Of a stretch of DNA of 64,000 nucleotides, positions 50,553-59,939 are shown one piece after another. Source of the stretch: Spirochaetia bacterium (GTDB lineage: Bacteria > Spirochaetota > Leptospiria > Turneriellales > JAOUOS01). Position 1 is the stretch's first letter. The number at the start of each line of letters is the position of its first letter. The position numbers and the translations under genes are program-made. A model generated the notes under the pieces. The model had not been told where the DNA came from. It ran no database searches and saw only the letters and a program-made list of their open reading frames with translations. The DNA lies in contig JAOUOT010000009.1 of the NCBI GenBank assembly GCA_029880265.1, positions 52,021-116,020 on the forward strand. The letters are read 5' to 3'.

Positions 50553-51248
50553 TTATAGATTTAAAAAATTTTCAAATAAAGAAGCGTCAATTTTCGCGTC
50601 AATTTCAATATGCTCAAGGCTGTTATCGGCCGTATGCATATCGTCAATATATTTTCGTTCGGTATGGGCAACCATAACGCCGTTTATATTCTTATAGTCG
50701 CCGTATTCGGCAATAAAAAGCATATCTTTATCTGATGTTTTTAAGATAGATTCAGTTTTATCAATATAGCCGGTTTTACCGTTAATATAATATTTGATTA
50801 TAGAGCTTCCAAAGGTATATTGCAAAATATGTTGTTCAATGCCCATTGTTATCATAGATATATTTGTTTTGTATTTAATCAGCTGCAGAGGCGAATACAT
50901 GCGAGCAAACTGAAGTTTTATTGATTCTCTTAATATACCGTCTACTTTGTCGGGTTTTTCGCCCACTCGGCCCCTGTAGACGATTTCGTTGTTAATAATT
51001 TTTATTTCGTCGTTTGCTCCGTTTTGAATTCTTATTTTTTGAGGCAGAAACATGTATCTTATTTCTTCTGATTTCCCTTTAATTGGAGAGTTTACCGACC
51101 AAGTTGAGCGGTTTTGATTATATTTTTTTAGATTTTCTACCCCGCCGTAGGCTTCAATCATTTCGTTTAAGATTTTATCGGCTTCTGATGACTGTTTGCA
51201 TGCTGACAGCGTCAATATCATGAGTAAAAGCGTTGTTTTCTTGACCAT
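50553..51248 (-). CDS. Hypothetical lipoprotein (LolA/sorting-protein-like fold)
   Basis: LLLMILTLSAC lipobox; EMIEAYGGVENLKKYNQNRSTWSV; YINGKTGYIDKTE. Confidence 0.65.
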   Translation of the reverse strand: MVKKTTLLLMILTLSACKQSSEADKILNEMIEAYGGVENLKKYNQNRSTWSVNSPIKGKSEEIRYMFLPQKIRIQNGANDEIKIINNEIVYRGRVGEKPDKVDGILRESIKLQFARMYSPLQLIKYKTNISMITMGIEQHILQYTFGSSIIKYYINGKTGYIDKTESILKTSDKDMLFIAEYGDYKNINGVMVAHTERKYIDDMHTADNSLEHIEIDAKIDASLFENFLNL

Positions 51249-51327
51249 GGTAGAAGATTATACATTGAAAAGTATTTTGTCAAATCTTTTTTCTTGACAA
51301 GCTGTCTTTCTTAAAGTTTCAGGATAT

Positions 51328-51522
51328 ATGCCAAAGATAAAAACGAATAAATCAGCCGCAAAGCGGTTTAAAGAAACAAGCTCAGGCAGGTTAAAAAGAG
51401 CCAAGGCGTTTCGTAATCATATTTTAACCAAAAAGAAGTCCAAAAGAAAGTCGGGTTTAAGAGAAAAAGCATATGTACATCCGACAAATTTTGATAATAT
51501 TAGAAGACTGCTTGGCGTCTAA
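51328..51522 (+). CDS. rpmI: 50S ribosomal protein L35
   Basis: [45 protein letters not shown]. Confidence 0.97.
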   Translation: MPKIKTNKSAAKRFKETSSGRLKRAKAFRNHILTKKKSKRKSGLREKAYVHPTNFDNIRRLLGV

Positions 51523-51550
51523 ATAATCTGATTATTAAAAAGGAATTATC

Positions 51551-51904
51551 ATGAGATCTGTAAACGGAACAATAAGAAAAAATCGAAGAAAAAAAATTCT
51601 AAAAAGAGCCAAGGGCTTTCGAGGCGGTAGAAGAAAGCTTTTTAGAACGGCAAAAGACGCCATTATGAAATCGGATATGTGGGCATATCGCGATAGAAAA
51701 ACCAAAAAAAGAGATTTTAGAAAACTTTGGATTGTTCGCATAAACGCCGCGTGCCGTCAGGAAGGGGTAAGCTATTCAAAATTCATGCACGATCTTAAAA
51801 AAGCTGGCATTGAATTGAATAGAAAAAGTTTGAGCGAAATTGTCGTTCGTCAACCCGAAGTATTTAAAGAAATCTTAAAAGAAGTAACAACTAAAGCGGC
51901 TTAA
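51551..51904 (+). CDS. rplT: 50S ribosomal protein L20
   Basis: RRKKILKRAKGFRGGRRKLFRTAKDAIMKSDMWAYRDRKTKKRDFRKLWIVRINAACR. Confidence 0.98.
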   Translation: MRSVNGTIRKNRRKKILKRAKGFRGGRRKLFRTAKDAIMKSDMWAYRDRKTKKRDFRKLWIVRINAACRQEGVSYSKFMHDLKKAGIELNRKSLSEIVVRQPEVFKEILKEVTTKAA

Positions 51905-51915
51905 GCCGCTTTAGT
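51890..51915. terminator. Perfect 26-bp palindrome over the rplT stop codon; probable bidirectional terminator
   Basis: ACTAAAGCGGCTTAAGCCGCTTTAGT between convergent genes. Confidence 0.7.
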
Positions 51916-52776
51916 CTAGCTATTTAGAATATTTAATTCAATATCTTTTATTACATTATTCTGGGCGTCTTTTAATTCAATATAGTATAACCCGGGCGAA
52001 ATTCGCGAAAAGTAAGCGGTATCATCTTTAGCCGAATGCGATCTTAGAATGCGCCCTTCTTTTCTTAAGTTAATTGTTTTTAAGCCAGGCGAGAAGTTTT
52101 GAATTTTAATCGAGATCATAACCGTATTGGGCCCGTCTTGTACGGCATGATATAGAATTCTTTCTTTGTCGTTTTTTGTATAAAAACTTAAAGACGACGG
52201 CAGCGCTTCATGTTCGACCGGAAGAGCCGAACGAAAAGCGGCGGCTTCTGCTGTTTGCGGTATCACGAAAAGGTTGTCGGCGAACTCTCCGATAAGTTTT
52301 ATTCCGTTTTTTATTTTAATATAAAATCTTTCAGAGGATGTTTTTTCAGATTTAAGACGCTCAAACGCGATATTTTTTAAATAATCGGGCGTTTTCTTGA
52401 GACTCTTTTGAAAGTCTTTCTGCAAAGAGGCGGCAATAATTTGAAAAAGCTCAAGACTTTTATTATCGCTAAATAGTATTTCAGACTCTTCAGGATGCAG
52501 ATCTTTCAAATTTGACGGATTTTCTGCGAAAGCCTCGGCAAGCTTTATGATTTCATCTTCTGATAAAGCCGTTTTTTTATCGTCGGCCAGAAGTCTTTCG
52601 ATATTGTCTTCTTTTAAAACGCCGGTCAACGCGGTTATTTTCTCAAGGCAATAAGAGCATTCGCTCATATGCACTAAGGCGCTTTCTTTACTTTTTTCAA
52701 GAAGAAAATGTTTTATTATCGGGAACTCACATTCTTTTAATATTGAATTATTTTGGATATTTTTATGCTTTTTCAT
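51916..52776 (-). CDS. Hypothetical protein with N-terminal HxxxCxxC-like motif (possible anti-sigma-like)
   Basis: VHMSECSYCLEKI near N-term, next to the sigma-factor gene; no obvious TM. Confidence 0.5.
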   Translation of the reverse strand: MKKHKNIQNNSILKECEFPIIKHFLLEKSKESALVHMSECSYCLEKITALTGVLKEDNIERLLADDKKTALSEDEIIKLAEAFAENPSNLKDLHPEESEILFSDNKSLELFQIIAASLQKDFQKSLKKTPDYLKNIAFERLKSEKTSSERFYIKIKNGIKLIGEFADNLFVIPQTAEAAAFRSALPVEHEALPSSLSFYTKNDKERILYHAVQDGPNTVMISIKIQNFSPGLKTINLRKEGRILRSHSAKDDTAYFSRISPGLYYIELKDAQNNVIKDIELNILNS

Positions 52777-52857
52777 ATGCGTACTCTCTTTTTATGCGTT
52801 CTTTTTGTGTTTTCTATTGTACTATGACGTTTAAGGTTATAGTTATACAACAAAAAT

Positions 52858-53841
52858 TTATTTGAAAACATCAAATTTTTCTATAATTCGATGAAGCTGT
52901 ACAGATAAAACGCCCTGGCTCGTGTTTAAGATTTCAGATAAATTTTTATACGGAAGTCTTGTTGAAGACAGGCTTTTTTCTTGCTGTTCTAAGAGACTTA
53001 TCTGTTTTTTCTTTTTTTTCATGAGCGAGTGAATTTGCTCAATGATCTCAGGCGGAATATCTTTGTTTTCATAGTCAGCGCTCCAGTTTTTTGCGTCAGG
53101 TTTGATGCTCGGGTTTTCTTTAAAAAAAGAATCTAGTTTTTCTTGAAGTTTCTGTATTTTTTGGAAATTTTCAGTAAGTTTGTTTTCGACAAAAACAACT
53201 TCCTTTGATTTTTCATGAGCGATTTCTTTTAACTCAATAAGTTTAGTAAGTATATTTTCTGTATTTGCGCCATGATTGTCTTGCAGCCATTTAATTTCTT
53301 CAACGGTGAGATCCATATAATATATATAAGCAAGTTTCAATAAGACTCTTTTTGAAATTTCAAGGTTATTGAGCTTTTCTTTGAATTTTTTATAAAAGAG
53401 TTTCTCTTTTATAGGTTCTTCATTACTTAACCTTTTATCGGGAATTGAATCGATAAACTCCTGCAAGTGGCCGTTATCGTCTAAGCGGGCGGTCGATACG
53501 GTTTTTACTTTTTCTTTTTTCGCTCTTAAAAAATCAATGGTTAGATTGCGAAGAACTGAATAAAACCATGTTGAAAATTTAGATTTTTCTGAATAAAATT
53601 TAAGCCTTTTTCCGTTTTCAAGGTGTTCAAAGGCATAGACATAAAAGTCTCCGGCTTCGTCTTCGTTAAACTGATAAAATCGAATGGGAAAATTATAAAT
53701 ATCGTCTGAATACAAATTAAAAAATTCTGAGATTTTTTCTGAGTTTCCTTCTTTTAATTGCTTTATAATGTTTTTTACCTGATCTTCTTTATCAAGCGCG
53801 TCTTCTGTCTTATATTTAAGCATAGTATTTAATTTATTCAA
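52858..53841 (-). CDS. ECF-like RNA polymerase sigma factor with a long linker
   Basis: Region 2: YVYAFEHLENGKRLKFYSEKSKFSTWFYSVLRNLTIDFLRAKK; C-terminal NLSEILNTSQGVLSVQLHRIIEK (region 4-like). Confidence 0.8.
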   Translation of the reverse strand: MNKLNTMLKYKTEDALDKEDQVKNIIKQLKEGNSEKISEFFNLYSDDIYNFPIRFYQFNEDEAGDFYVYAFEHLENGKRLKFYSEKSKFSTWFYSVLRNLTIDFLRAKKEKVKTVSTARLDDNGHLQEFIDSIPDKRLSNEEPIKEKLFYKKFKEKLNNLEISKRVLLKLAYIYYMDLTVEEIKWLQDNHGANTENILTKLIELKEIAHEKSKEVVFVENKLTENFQKIQKLQEKLDSFFKENPSIKPDAKNWSADYENKDIPPEIIEQIHSLMKKKKKQISLLEQQEKSLSSTRLPYKNLSEILNTSQGVLSVQLHRIIEKFDVFK

Positions 53842-55675
53842 CAGTTACAGATTTTGCCAAATTTCTTGGCTTATCTACGTCGCATCCGCGATAAACAGCG
53901 GTAAAATAAGCGATAAGCTGCATTGGAATTGCCGTTAATAAGGGCGATAAGGGTTCGCTGAGTTCCGGAATTTCAACAAAAAAATCTGAAATATCTTTAA
54001 CTTCGTCGTCTCCTTTTGTGATAATTGAAATTATTTTGCCTTTTCTTGCCCTGACTTCAAGCAAATTTGAAATTGTTTTTTTTCTAATTTCTCCTTGAGG
54101 AACGATAACAATAGACGGTACTTCTTCAGAAATTAAGGCAATCGGACCGTGCTTGAATTCTCCTCCTGCATACCCCGATGCGTGAATATAAGATATTTCT
54201 TTTAATTTAAGAGCGCCCTCTAAGGCGCTTGCGTAATTATATGTTCTGCCCAAAAAAAGAGCGCTTGATACGTCTTTTAAGTAGTTAGATATTTCTTGTA
54301 TGGGCTCTAAATTTTTTAAGATACTGGCTATTTGAGACGGTAGAGATTTTATTTCGTCAAGAAGCTGCTTTTTTTCTTCTTTTGGCAAAACCCATCGTAT
54401 TGCGCTCATATAAATAGAAAATAAAAACAGGCTTAAAACTTCTGAAGTATAAGCTTTTGTCGACGCGACGCCTATCTCGGGACCCGCCATTAAGTCTATA
54501 ACGGCGTTAGATTCGCGGGCAATGCTTGAATTGTTATTATTTACGAAAGATAAAACTTTTAAGAACTTTGCTTTAGCCTCGTGTATTCCCGCAAGGGTAT
54601 CTGCAGTTTCTCCCGACTGGCTTATGCCCACCACAAGGGTATCGCCGCCTATAACCGGGTTTCTATATCGAAATTCTGACGAAAAGTCGGCGTCGGTCGT
54701 TAATTTACAGAAATTCTCGAGATAGAGTTTTCCTATTAGTCCCGCGTTTAATGAAGTGCCGCATGCTTGTATAATAACCCTTCCGATTTTTGAGAGGTAG
54801 TCGTTTTGAAAGAGCATTTCATTGAAAAAAATTCGATTATTAGAATCGATTCGCTGATCGATTATTTTTTGCATTATATCTGGCTGTTCATAAATTTCTT
54901 TCAGCATAAAGTGGGCATAATCGCCCTTGTTTACCTCTTCTTCTTTAATGAGAATCGGCTCAATTTTTATATTTTCATATTTTTTTTCGCCTTGATAAAT
55001 TTCAAGAGTTCCCGCCTGAATATATCCCCAATCGCCGTCTTTTAAATAAGTAACCTCTTTAGCCAAAGGGATAATCGCCGGCAGATCAGAGGCCAAAAAC
55101 GATTCTGAGGCAGACTTTTTGCCGAATGCGGCAATTAAAGGCGCGCCGTTTCTGGCAAAATAAATTCTATCGGGCTCTATCTCGCAAATCATGGCAATGG
55201 CGAACTTGCCTTCTAGTTTTTGAATAGCGTCATAAAATGCCTGCTTAACGTCTTTACCCGATTGAATTTCAGAGTCAATTAAGTGAGGTATTGTTTCTGT
55301 ATCGGTTTCAGATACAAAAACGTAGCCTTTTTCAGAAAGCATATTTTTTAATTCGACATAATTTTCGATAATACCGTTATGAACGACGGCAATGCTTCCC
55401 GTCGAGTTTGTATGCGGATGCGCGTTTTTTGTAGAGGGTTCTCCGTGAGTGGCCCACCTTGTATGGCCTATGCCTGCGTGACCATCGAAGCCCTTGGCGT
55501 CTAATTTTTCTTCAAGAGATATAATTTTGCCCTTTGATTTTCGTATAGAAATTTCATCGTTATTTAATATGGCGATACCCGCAGAGTCGTAGCCTCTATA
55601 CTCAAGCTTTTTGAGTCCTACTAATAAAACAGAATCAAGCGATTTGTTCCCTATATAACCTACAATTCCGCACAT
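53834..55675 (-). CDS. glmS: Glutamine--fructose-6-phosphate aminotransferase (isomerizing)
   Basis: MCGIVGYIGNK, GHTRWATHGEPSTKNAHPH, SQSGETADT, C-terminal KPRNLAKSVTVE. Confidence 0.98.
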   Translation of the reverse strand: MCGIVGYIGNKSLDSVLLVGLKKLEYRGYDSAGIAILNNDEISIRKSKGKIISLEEKLDAKGFDGHAGIGHTRWATHGEPSTKNAHPHTNSTGSIAVVHNGIIENYVELKNMLSEKGYVFVSETDTETIPHLIDSEIQSGKDVKQAFYDAIQKLEGKFAIAMICEIEPDRIYFARNGAPLIAAFGKKSASESFLASDLPAIIPLAKEVTYLKDGDWGYIQAGTLEIYQGEKKYENIKIEPILIKEEEVNKGDYAHFMLKEIYEQPDIMQKIIDQRIDSNNRIFFNEMLFQNDYLSKIGRVIIQACGTSLNAGLIGKLYLENFCKLTTDADFSSEFRYRNPVIGGDTLVVGISQSGETADTLAGIHEAKAKFLKVLSFVNNNNSSIARESNAVIDLMAGPEIGVASTKAYTSEVLSLFLFSIYMSAIRWVLPKEEKKQLLDEIKSLPSQIASILKNLEPIQEISNYLKDVSSALFLGRTYNYASALEGALKLKEISYIHASGYAGGEFKHGPIALISEEVPSIVIVPQGEIRKKTISNLLEVRARKGKIISIITKGDDEVKDISDFFVEIPELSEPLSPLLTAIPMQLIAYFTAVYRGCDVDKPRNLAKSVTVE

Positions 55676-55736
55676 AAATACTTATTTGACGCATGAAACA
55701 AGGCGTCAAGACGTAATATCGCATAGCTCAAGACAG

Positions 55737-55799
55737 ATTCAAATGCTAAATGCAACAGGTCTTTTATAAAATTATACCTGTTGCAGTTGGCATTTGAAT
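55737..55799. repeat. Long inverted repeat in the glmS upstream region
   Basis: Arms 55737-55760 and 55776-55799, about 22/24 complementary, 15-nt AT-rich loop. Confidence 0.7.
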
Positions 55800-55890
55800 T
55801 TGAGCATGGCCCTAAATTATTTATGTTTTGTGAATGACACACCGTCTTTTATTTTGAATTTGGTTTTCGCATCGTGAGATGTGAAAAATG

Positions 55891-55964
55891 GGGGTGGTAG
55901 TTCAGCTGGTTAGAGCACCTGCCTGTCACGCAGGAAGTCGCGGGTTCGAATCCCGTCCACCCCG
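55891..55964 (+). tRNA. tRNA-Asp (GTC)
   Basis: GGGGTGG...CCACCCC-G acceptor, anticodon arm CCTGTCACGCAGG, T-arm GCGGGTTCGAATCCCGT; cloverleaf checked by hand. Confidence 0.96.
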
Positions 55965-56039
55965 AAATTTCTCCCAAATTGAGCTTTCTCTGAAAAAGTA
56001 GGCAACAAAATGTTCCTCTGAGGCAAGAGCTTCTGTCAT

Positions 56040-56181
56040 AACCTGAAATTAATTTTTCTATATTTGTAAAACCAGTAGTGTCATTATCTATGTCAAATGA
56101 TTTAATATCCTTGCCATTTTCATCGAAAATTTTGATAGAATGACTTTGACCGGAATTGTATATGCCAACAAAGTAATTCAC
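56040..56181 (-). pseudogene. IS110-family transposase, N-terminal remnant
   Basis: MNYFVGIYNSGQSHSIKIFDENGKDIKSFDIDNDTTGFTNIEKL, then truncated next to tRNA-Asp. Confidence 0.65.
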
Positions 56182-56538
56182 CTCCGTAATTAAAATTCTT
56201 CTGCTGCACCTTATATTAGTAACAGCAATGCGCTATAAGCAGTCAGAAGAAATGGAGAGACAGTTCTGACGAAAGGCGGTATGGCTTTTTTATACAGTGA
56301 ATATAAACCCATCGCGAAGGCTATCTAAAAACAAGAAGTGACGGAGAGTTGTTCTTTTTCATTGAAAACAGGAGCTATGGTACCCGCATAGATTCTTTCG
56401 GATCTGGCGCCTCAGTAAAGTTTAGCGAAAAAAAATGGGAAATAATTTCATTTTTAAGAAAAGAATTTACAAAATAGGCTTTATTTAATTAGTAGAATAA
56501 ATGTGATATGTTTCTTTGAGGCATGTTTCGAAAATATA

Positions 56539-56949
56539 ATGAAAAAGTTGTTTTTTTACTTTAATTTGCCGTTCATTTTTTTATCTATTTTTATTATATG
56601 TAAAGATAATGAATATAGAGTTCTTAGCGAAATAGATAAAAAAATAATTGAATCAAGAAAAGACCGATTAGTGCCCAATGTGCCTTTTTACTCTGAAAAT
56701 TATATTAAAAACGGAGATGTTTTTGAAATAGGCTATGAAAATGATATTGAAGAAGTCTTTAGAAACTATGAATTTTATGAGGCCAGATATGATAAAAATA
56801 AAAGAGTAAAGGAATTTCGAGCGTATGAAAAAGGCAAATTAATCTGGATGGAAAAATATTACTATGACGAAAGTAGCGACAAGTTAATTCAAAAAGAAGT
56901 TTTTAACCCGTATGACTCTAATAAAAAACCTATTGTAAAAACCTTTTAA
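56539..56949 (+). CDS. Hypothetical exported protein
   Basis: MKKLFFYFNLPFIFLSIFIICKDNEYRV...; signal-like N-term. Confidence 0.5.
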   Translation: MKKLFFYFNLPFIFLSIFIICKDNEYRVLSEIDKKIIESRKDRLVPNVPFYSENYIKNGDVFEIGYENDIEEVFRNYEFYEARYDKNKRVKEFRAYEKGKLIWMEKYYYDESSDKLIQKEVFNPYDSNKKPIVKTF

Positions 56950-57146
56950 TTAAAACTTACTTTTGCATCTTACAATACTGGGTACAGACGGCCAGCATGG
57001 TTCAAGCTGGCAAGGCTTGTGCGCATAATACCAATGGATATATATTATATTTTTTAAGGGTTATTCTACAGGTTCGTTATGCAAAGTGCCTGCATTATAG
57101 ATAAATAATTATAAACATTTGACAAATAGAGTAAATATTCTAATAC

Positions 57147-57180
57147 ATCCATAAATAGAGTATATACTCTATTTATGGAT
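57147..57180. promoter_or_regulatory. Perfect 34-bp palindrome, candidate TetR-family operator
   Basis: ATCCATAAATAGAGTATATACTCTATTTATGGAT, 10 nt upstream of ATG 57191; extra half-site AAATAGAGTA near 57124. Confidence 0.65.
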
Positions 57181-57190
57181 GGTGTGATAT

Positions 57191-57883
57191 ATGAAAGAAT
57201 TAATTAAGAATAATGTGAGCATTTCTATTGAGGGGGATATCTATACAATACAAAACCTCCCTGCGGGAGATTATGATGAAAAAGCGATTTTTTATGATAA
57301 ATTAATGAGTAATATTCTATATAATATGTTTATGTGGGGGAATAAACCGGTAAATTATACAAAGTTTGCAGAAAGTAGCATATTAAATAGTAAAGAAGGC
57401 CTAGCCTTGGATATTGGTTGTGGAAGTTTGAGTTTTACGCACAATGTTTATAGAAACTATAATGATAGAAAGCTTTATTTGTCAGATTTGTCTATGCAAA
57501 TGCTAAAAATTGGCAAAAATCGGATAGGAAAAACTAAACCGAATCTAAAATATTTAAGAGCAAATGCTTTAGATTTTCCTTTTAAATCAGAATCTATACA
57601 AACGATTTTAAGTTTTGGATTTATACATGTAGTTAAAAATATCGAATCTCTTATAGATGAATTTCATCGGTTATTAAAAATAAATGGAGATTTACATATT
57701 ACTTGTTTATGTGTGGATAGAAAAATCAGTAAAAAATATTTGAATTTTTTGAAAAGAAAGGGTTTGGTTGCACATTGTCTGACTTCAAATGATATAGAAA
57801 ATATTATTCAAAAAAAAGGTTTTGAAACAAAAAAGCAGGTAATTGGCGGTATGGCTTATATTGATGCGATTAAAAAAAAGTAA
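57191..57883 (+). CDS. Class I SAM-dependent methyltransferase
   Basis: GLALDIGCGSLSFTHNVY; ILSFGFIHVVKNIESLIDEFHRLLKINGDLHIT. Confidence 0.85.
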   Translation: MKELIKNNVSISIEGDIYTIQNLPAGDYDEKAIFYDKLMSNILYNMFMWGNKPVNYTKFAESSILNSKEGLALDIGCGSLSFTHNVYRNYNDRKLYLSDLSMQMLKIGKNRIGKTKPNLKYLRANALDFPFKSESIQTILSFGFIHVVKNIESLIDEFHRLLKINGDLHITCLCVDRKISKKYLNFLKRKGLVAHCLTSNDIENIIQKKGFETKKQVIGGMAYIDAIKKK

Positions 57884-58469
57884 AAATAGCAGCAATCGAG
57901 AAAAAATAATAAAAGCTGCACTTGAATTATTTAATGAATTTGGCACTGCAAAAGTAAGTACAAATCATATATGTGAAAAACTTTCTATTAGCCCAGGAAA
58001 TCTATATTATCATTATCGCAATAAAGATGAAATAATAATTGCCATATTTGAAGAAATGATAAATAAATGGGATCAAACTCCAGTTCCAAAAGAAGCTAAT
58101 CTAAAAAATTTAACACATCTGTATGAAAGAACTTTTCAATATTTATGGGATTATAGATTTATACATAGAGAAATAAATTTTTTATATCAGTCAAATAAAA
58201 TATTTAAAGAAATATTTAGAAAAGCGCAAAATAAAAGATTAAAACAAATCGAAGAATTTATATCGAAATACTTGAAAGCAGGAATATTCAAGGTTATCAG
58301 TAATGTTGAAATTCGATATCTTGCGAGAACTATCTGGTTTTTTTCCCTATATTGGATGTCTTACTTAGAAACTGAAGGGAAACCGATAAATGAGAAAAGT
58401 CTAAAAGAAAGTATTTCAATATTAAGTAATATTATAAAGCCATACTTAAGTAAAGGAGATTTAAAATGA
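57864..58469 (+). CDS. TetR/AcrR family transcriptional regulator
   Basis: NREKIIKAALELFNEFGTAKVSTNHICEKLSISPGNLYYHYRNKDEIIIAIFEEM. Confidence 0.92.
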   Translation: MRLKKSKNSSNREKIIKAALELFNEFGTAKVSTNHICEKLSISPGNLYYHYRNKDEIIIAIFEEMINKWDQTPVPKEANLKNLTHLYERTFQYLWDYRFIHREINFLYQSNKIFKEIFRKAQNKRLKQIEEFISKYLKAGIFKVISNVEIRYLARTIWFFSLYWMSYLETEGKPINEKSLKESISILSNIIKPYLSKGDLK

Positions 58470-58867
58470 TATTGAAAATATACTTAGCAATAGTTTTTAC
58501 ATTTATTGCAGGATTTCATATTTATTGGGCATTTGGAGGTAAAAAAGGTATTAGTGCAGCAATACCAGAATCAGAACAAAGACCGTTATTTAAGCCAGAG
58601 TTTGGAGGTACTATTTTCATTGCTTTAATCTTTTTAATAGGAATAATTTTAGTGATTTTGGATATATTTGAAATTGAATATATTTCTATACAACGGTATT
58701 TGTATGAATTTATATCTATAGTATTCTTTATTAGGGTTATAGGCGAATTCAAATATGTAGGTATATTTAAAGAAATAAGAAAAACAAAATTTGCAAAATA
58801 TGATAATTTATTTTTTATACCACTTTGTTTTTCTATATCGATGAGTTCGTTTATAATATTAATATAA
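58466..58867 (+). CDS. DUF3995-like small membrane protein
   Basis: AIVFTFIAGFHIYWAFGGKKGISAAIPE; 4 TM; ATGA overlap with the TetR gene. Confidence 0.7.
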   Translation: MILKIYLAIVFTFIAGFHIYWAFGGKKGISAAIPESEQRPLFKPEFGGTIFIALIFLIGIILVILDIFEIEYISIQRYLYEFISIVFFIRVIGEFKYVGIFKEIRKTKFAKYDNLFFIPLCFSISMSSFIILI

Positions 58868-58889
58868 TAATTTTATATATAAATAAATA

Positions 58890-59300
58890 TGCAGGCATTT
58901 TGCATAATATTGACTTTAGGGCATTCAGCAATCCCAAATCTGTTGCTTCATTTGTGGGGGTAACGCCGGGCTTTAGTAATTCCGGAGAAAGCAAGCGCAG
59001 TCTTGGCATTACCGAGCTGGCAACAGTCTATTAAGAAAATCCTTTGTTAACGCCGCACAACATTACAGCAGAGCAAAAAGTACTGGCAGCTTTTTAAGGC
59101 GGCGCAGGGAAAAGTTATCCTCAGGAATATTTGATGTAATAAACCGATGTGATAAAAGATGCAATAAAATATATTGGAAGTTAATTCATTCTGGGAAAAA
59201 TCATAATGTAGCAAAGACTGCTATCGCCCGCGAATTGATTCATTTTGTCTGGGAAGCTATGATGGTTTTCTACAATGAGGGATCTGAGAAAATAGCTTAG
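58890..59300 (+). pseudogene. IS110-family transposase, C-terminal remnant (frameshifted)
   Basis: ILHNIDFRAFSNPKSVASFVGVTPGFSNSGESKRSLGIT...; RCNKIYWKLIHSGKNHNVAKTAIARELIHFVWEAM* in another frame at 59157-59300. Confidence 0.8.
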
Positions 59301-59669
59301 GCCTAATTAGGTATTTGATGAGGTTAAATGGAATCAAGGACGTTTGAAAGAATACGAACTAATCTTGAGGCAAACAGTCCTCGTTTGATAAGAATGTATT
59401 TCTTTCTGGCGAATAAATTCATGGGGTAACCAGTCCCCGAATAACAGAGTGACAAAAACGTCGAACATTGCCTTGGTTCTAAAGCCCTCGATTGCAAGTA
59501 AAGTTGATCTTGCTATCAGAAAGAATAAAGTAATCAGCTTAAGGAGGAAAGAAATGATTTTTTGATTAATTATTGATTTTTGAATGTATATTTGAAATAC
59601 ATAGACTTGCGAATTATATTATCGCAATAATGTTGACTCCACACCCATAACGCGAGATTTTACAAGTCG

Positions 59670-59757
59670 TTTTTGACTGATTCTTGCCAGTTTTGTGAGC
59701 GCGAATTAACCTCAATTCGTGTACGAGCAAAACGGTTAAGCAAGAAGCAGTCAAAAA
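59670..59757. repeat. Nested 88-nt inverted repeat
   Basis: Outer arms 17/18 (TTTTTGACTGaTTCTTGC / GCAAGAAgCAGTCAAAAA), inner GTTTTG/CAAAAC and GCGAATT/AATTCGT. Confidence 0.65.
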
Positions 59758-59939
59758 TGAGGTCAAGCGTCAAACTATCTTCTGTTTAGAAAAGTGGTCA
59801 TAATACGTAAATACTTTTCCTGGATTAATTAAAAGCGCCGACCCGAGCAGACCGCAAGGCCTGTGCAGCTTGTAAAATTAGTTAGGCGATGGAGGCAGGC
59901 ATAGCGCATAGATAAATTGGAGAGATTAAATAAAAAATA

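Larger units (their letters stand above)
57078..58906. mobile_element. Segment bounded by 18-bp inverted repeats carrying methyltransferase-TetR-DUF3995-like genes
   Basis: TATGCAAAgTGCCTGCAT 57078-57095; ATGCAGGCAtTTTGCATA 58889-58906; 17/18 inverted match. Confidence 0.5.

Noticed and set aside
55849-56181. 110-aa minus-strand ORF containing GWTGFEPATSCVTGRCSNQLNYHP
   Set aside because: That peptide is the antisense translation of tRNA-Asp, a well-known spurious annotation; only its N-terminus (IS110 remnant) is informative.
59641-59900. Possible integron attC site (GTTAAGC near 59735, GTTAGGC at 59881) before a toxin-antitoxin cassette
   Set aside because: No paired RYYYAAC core at the right distance and no integrase in the window; insufficient for an attC call.
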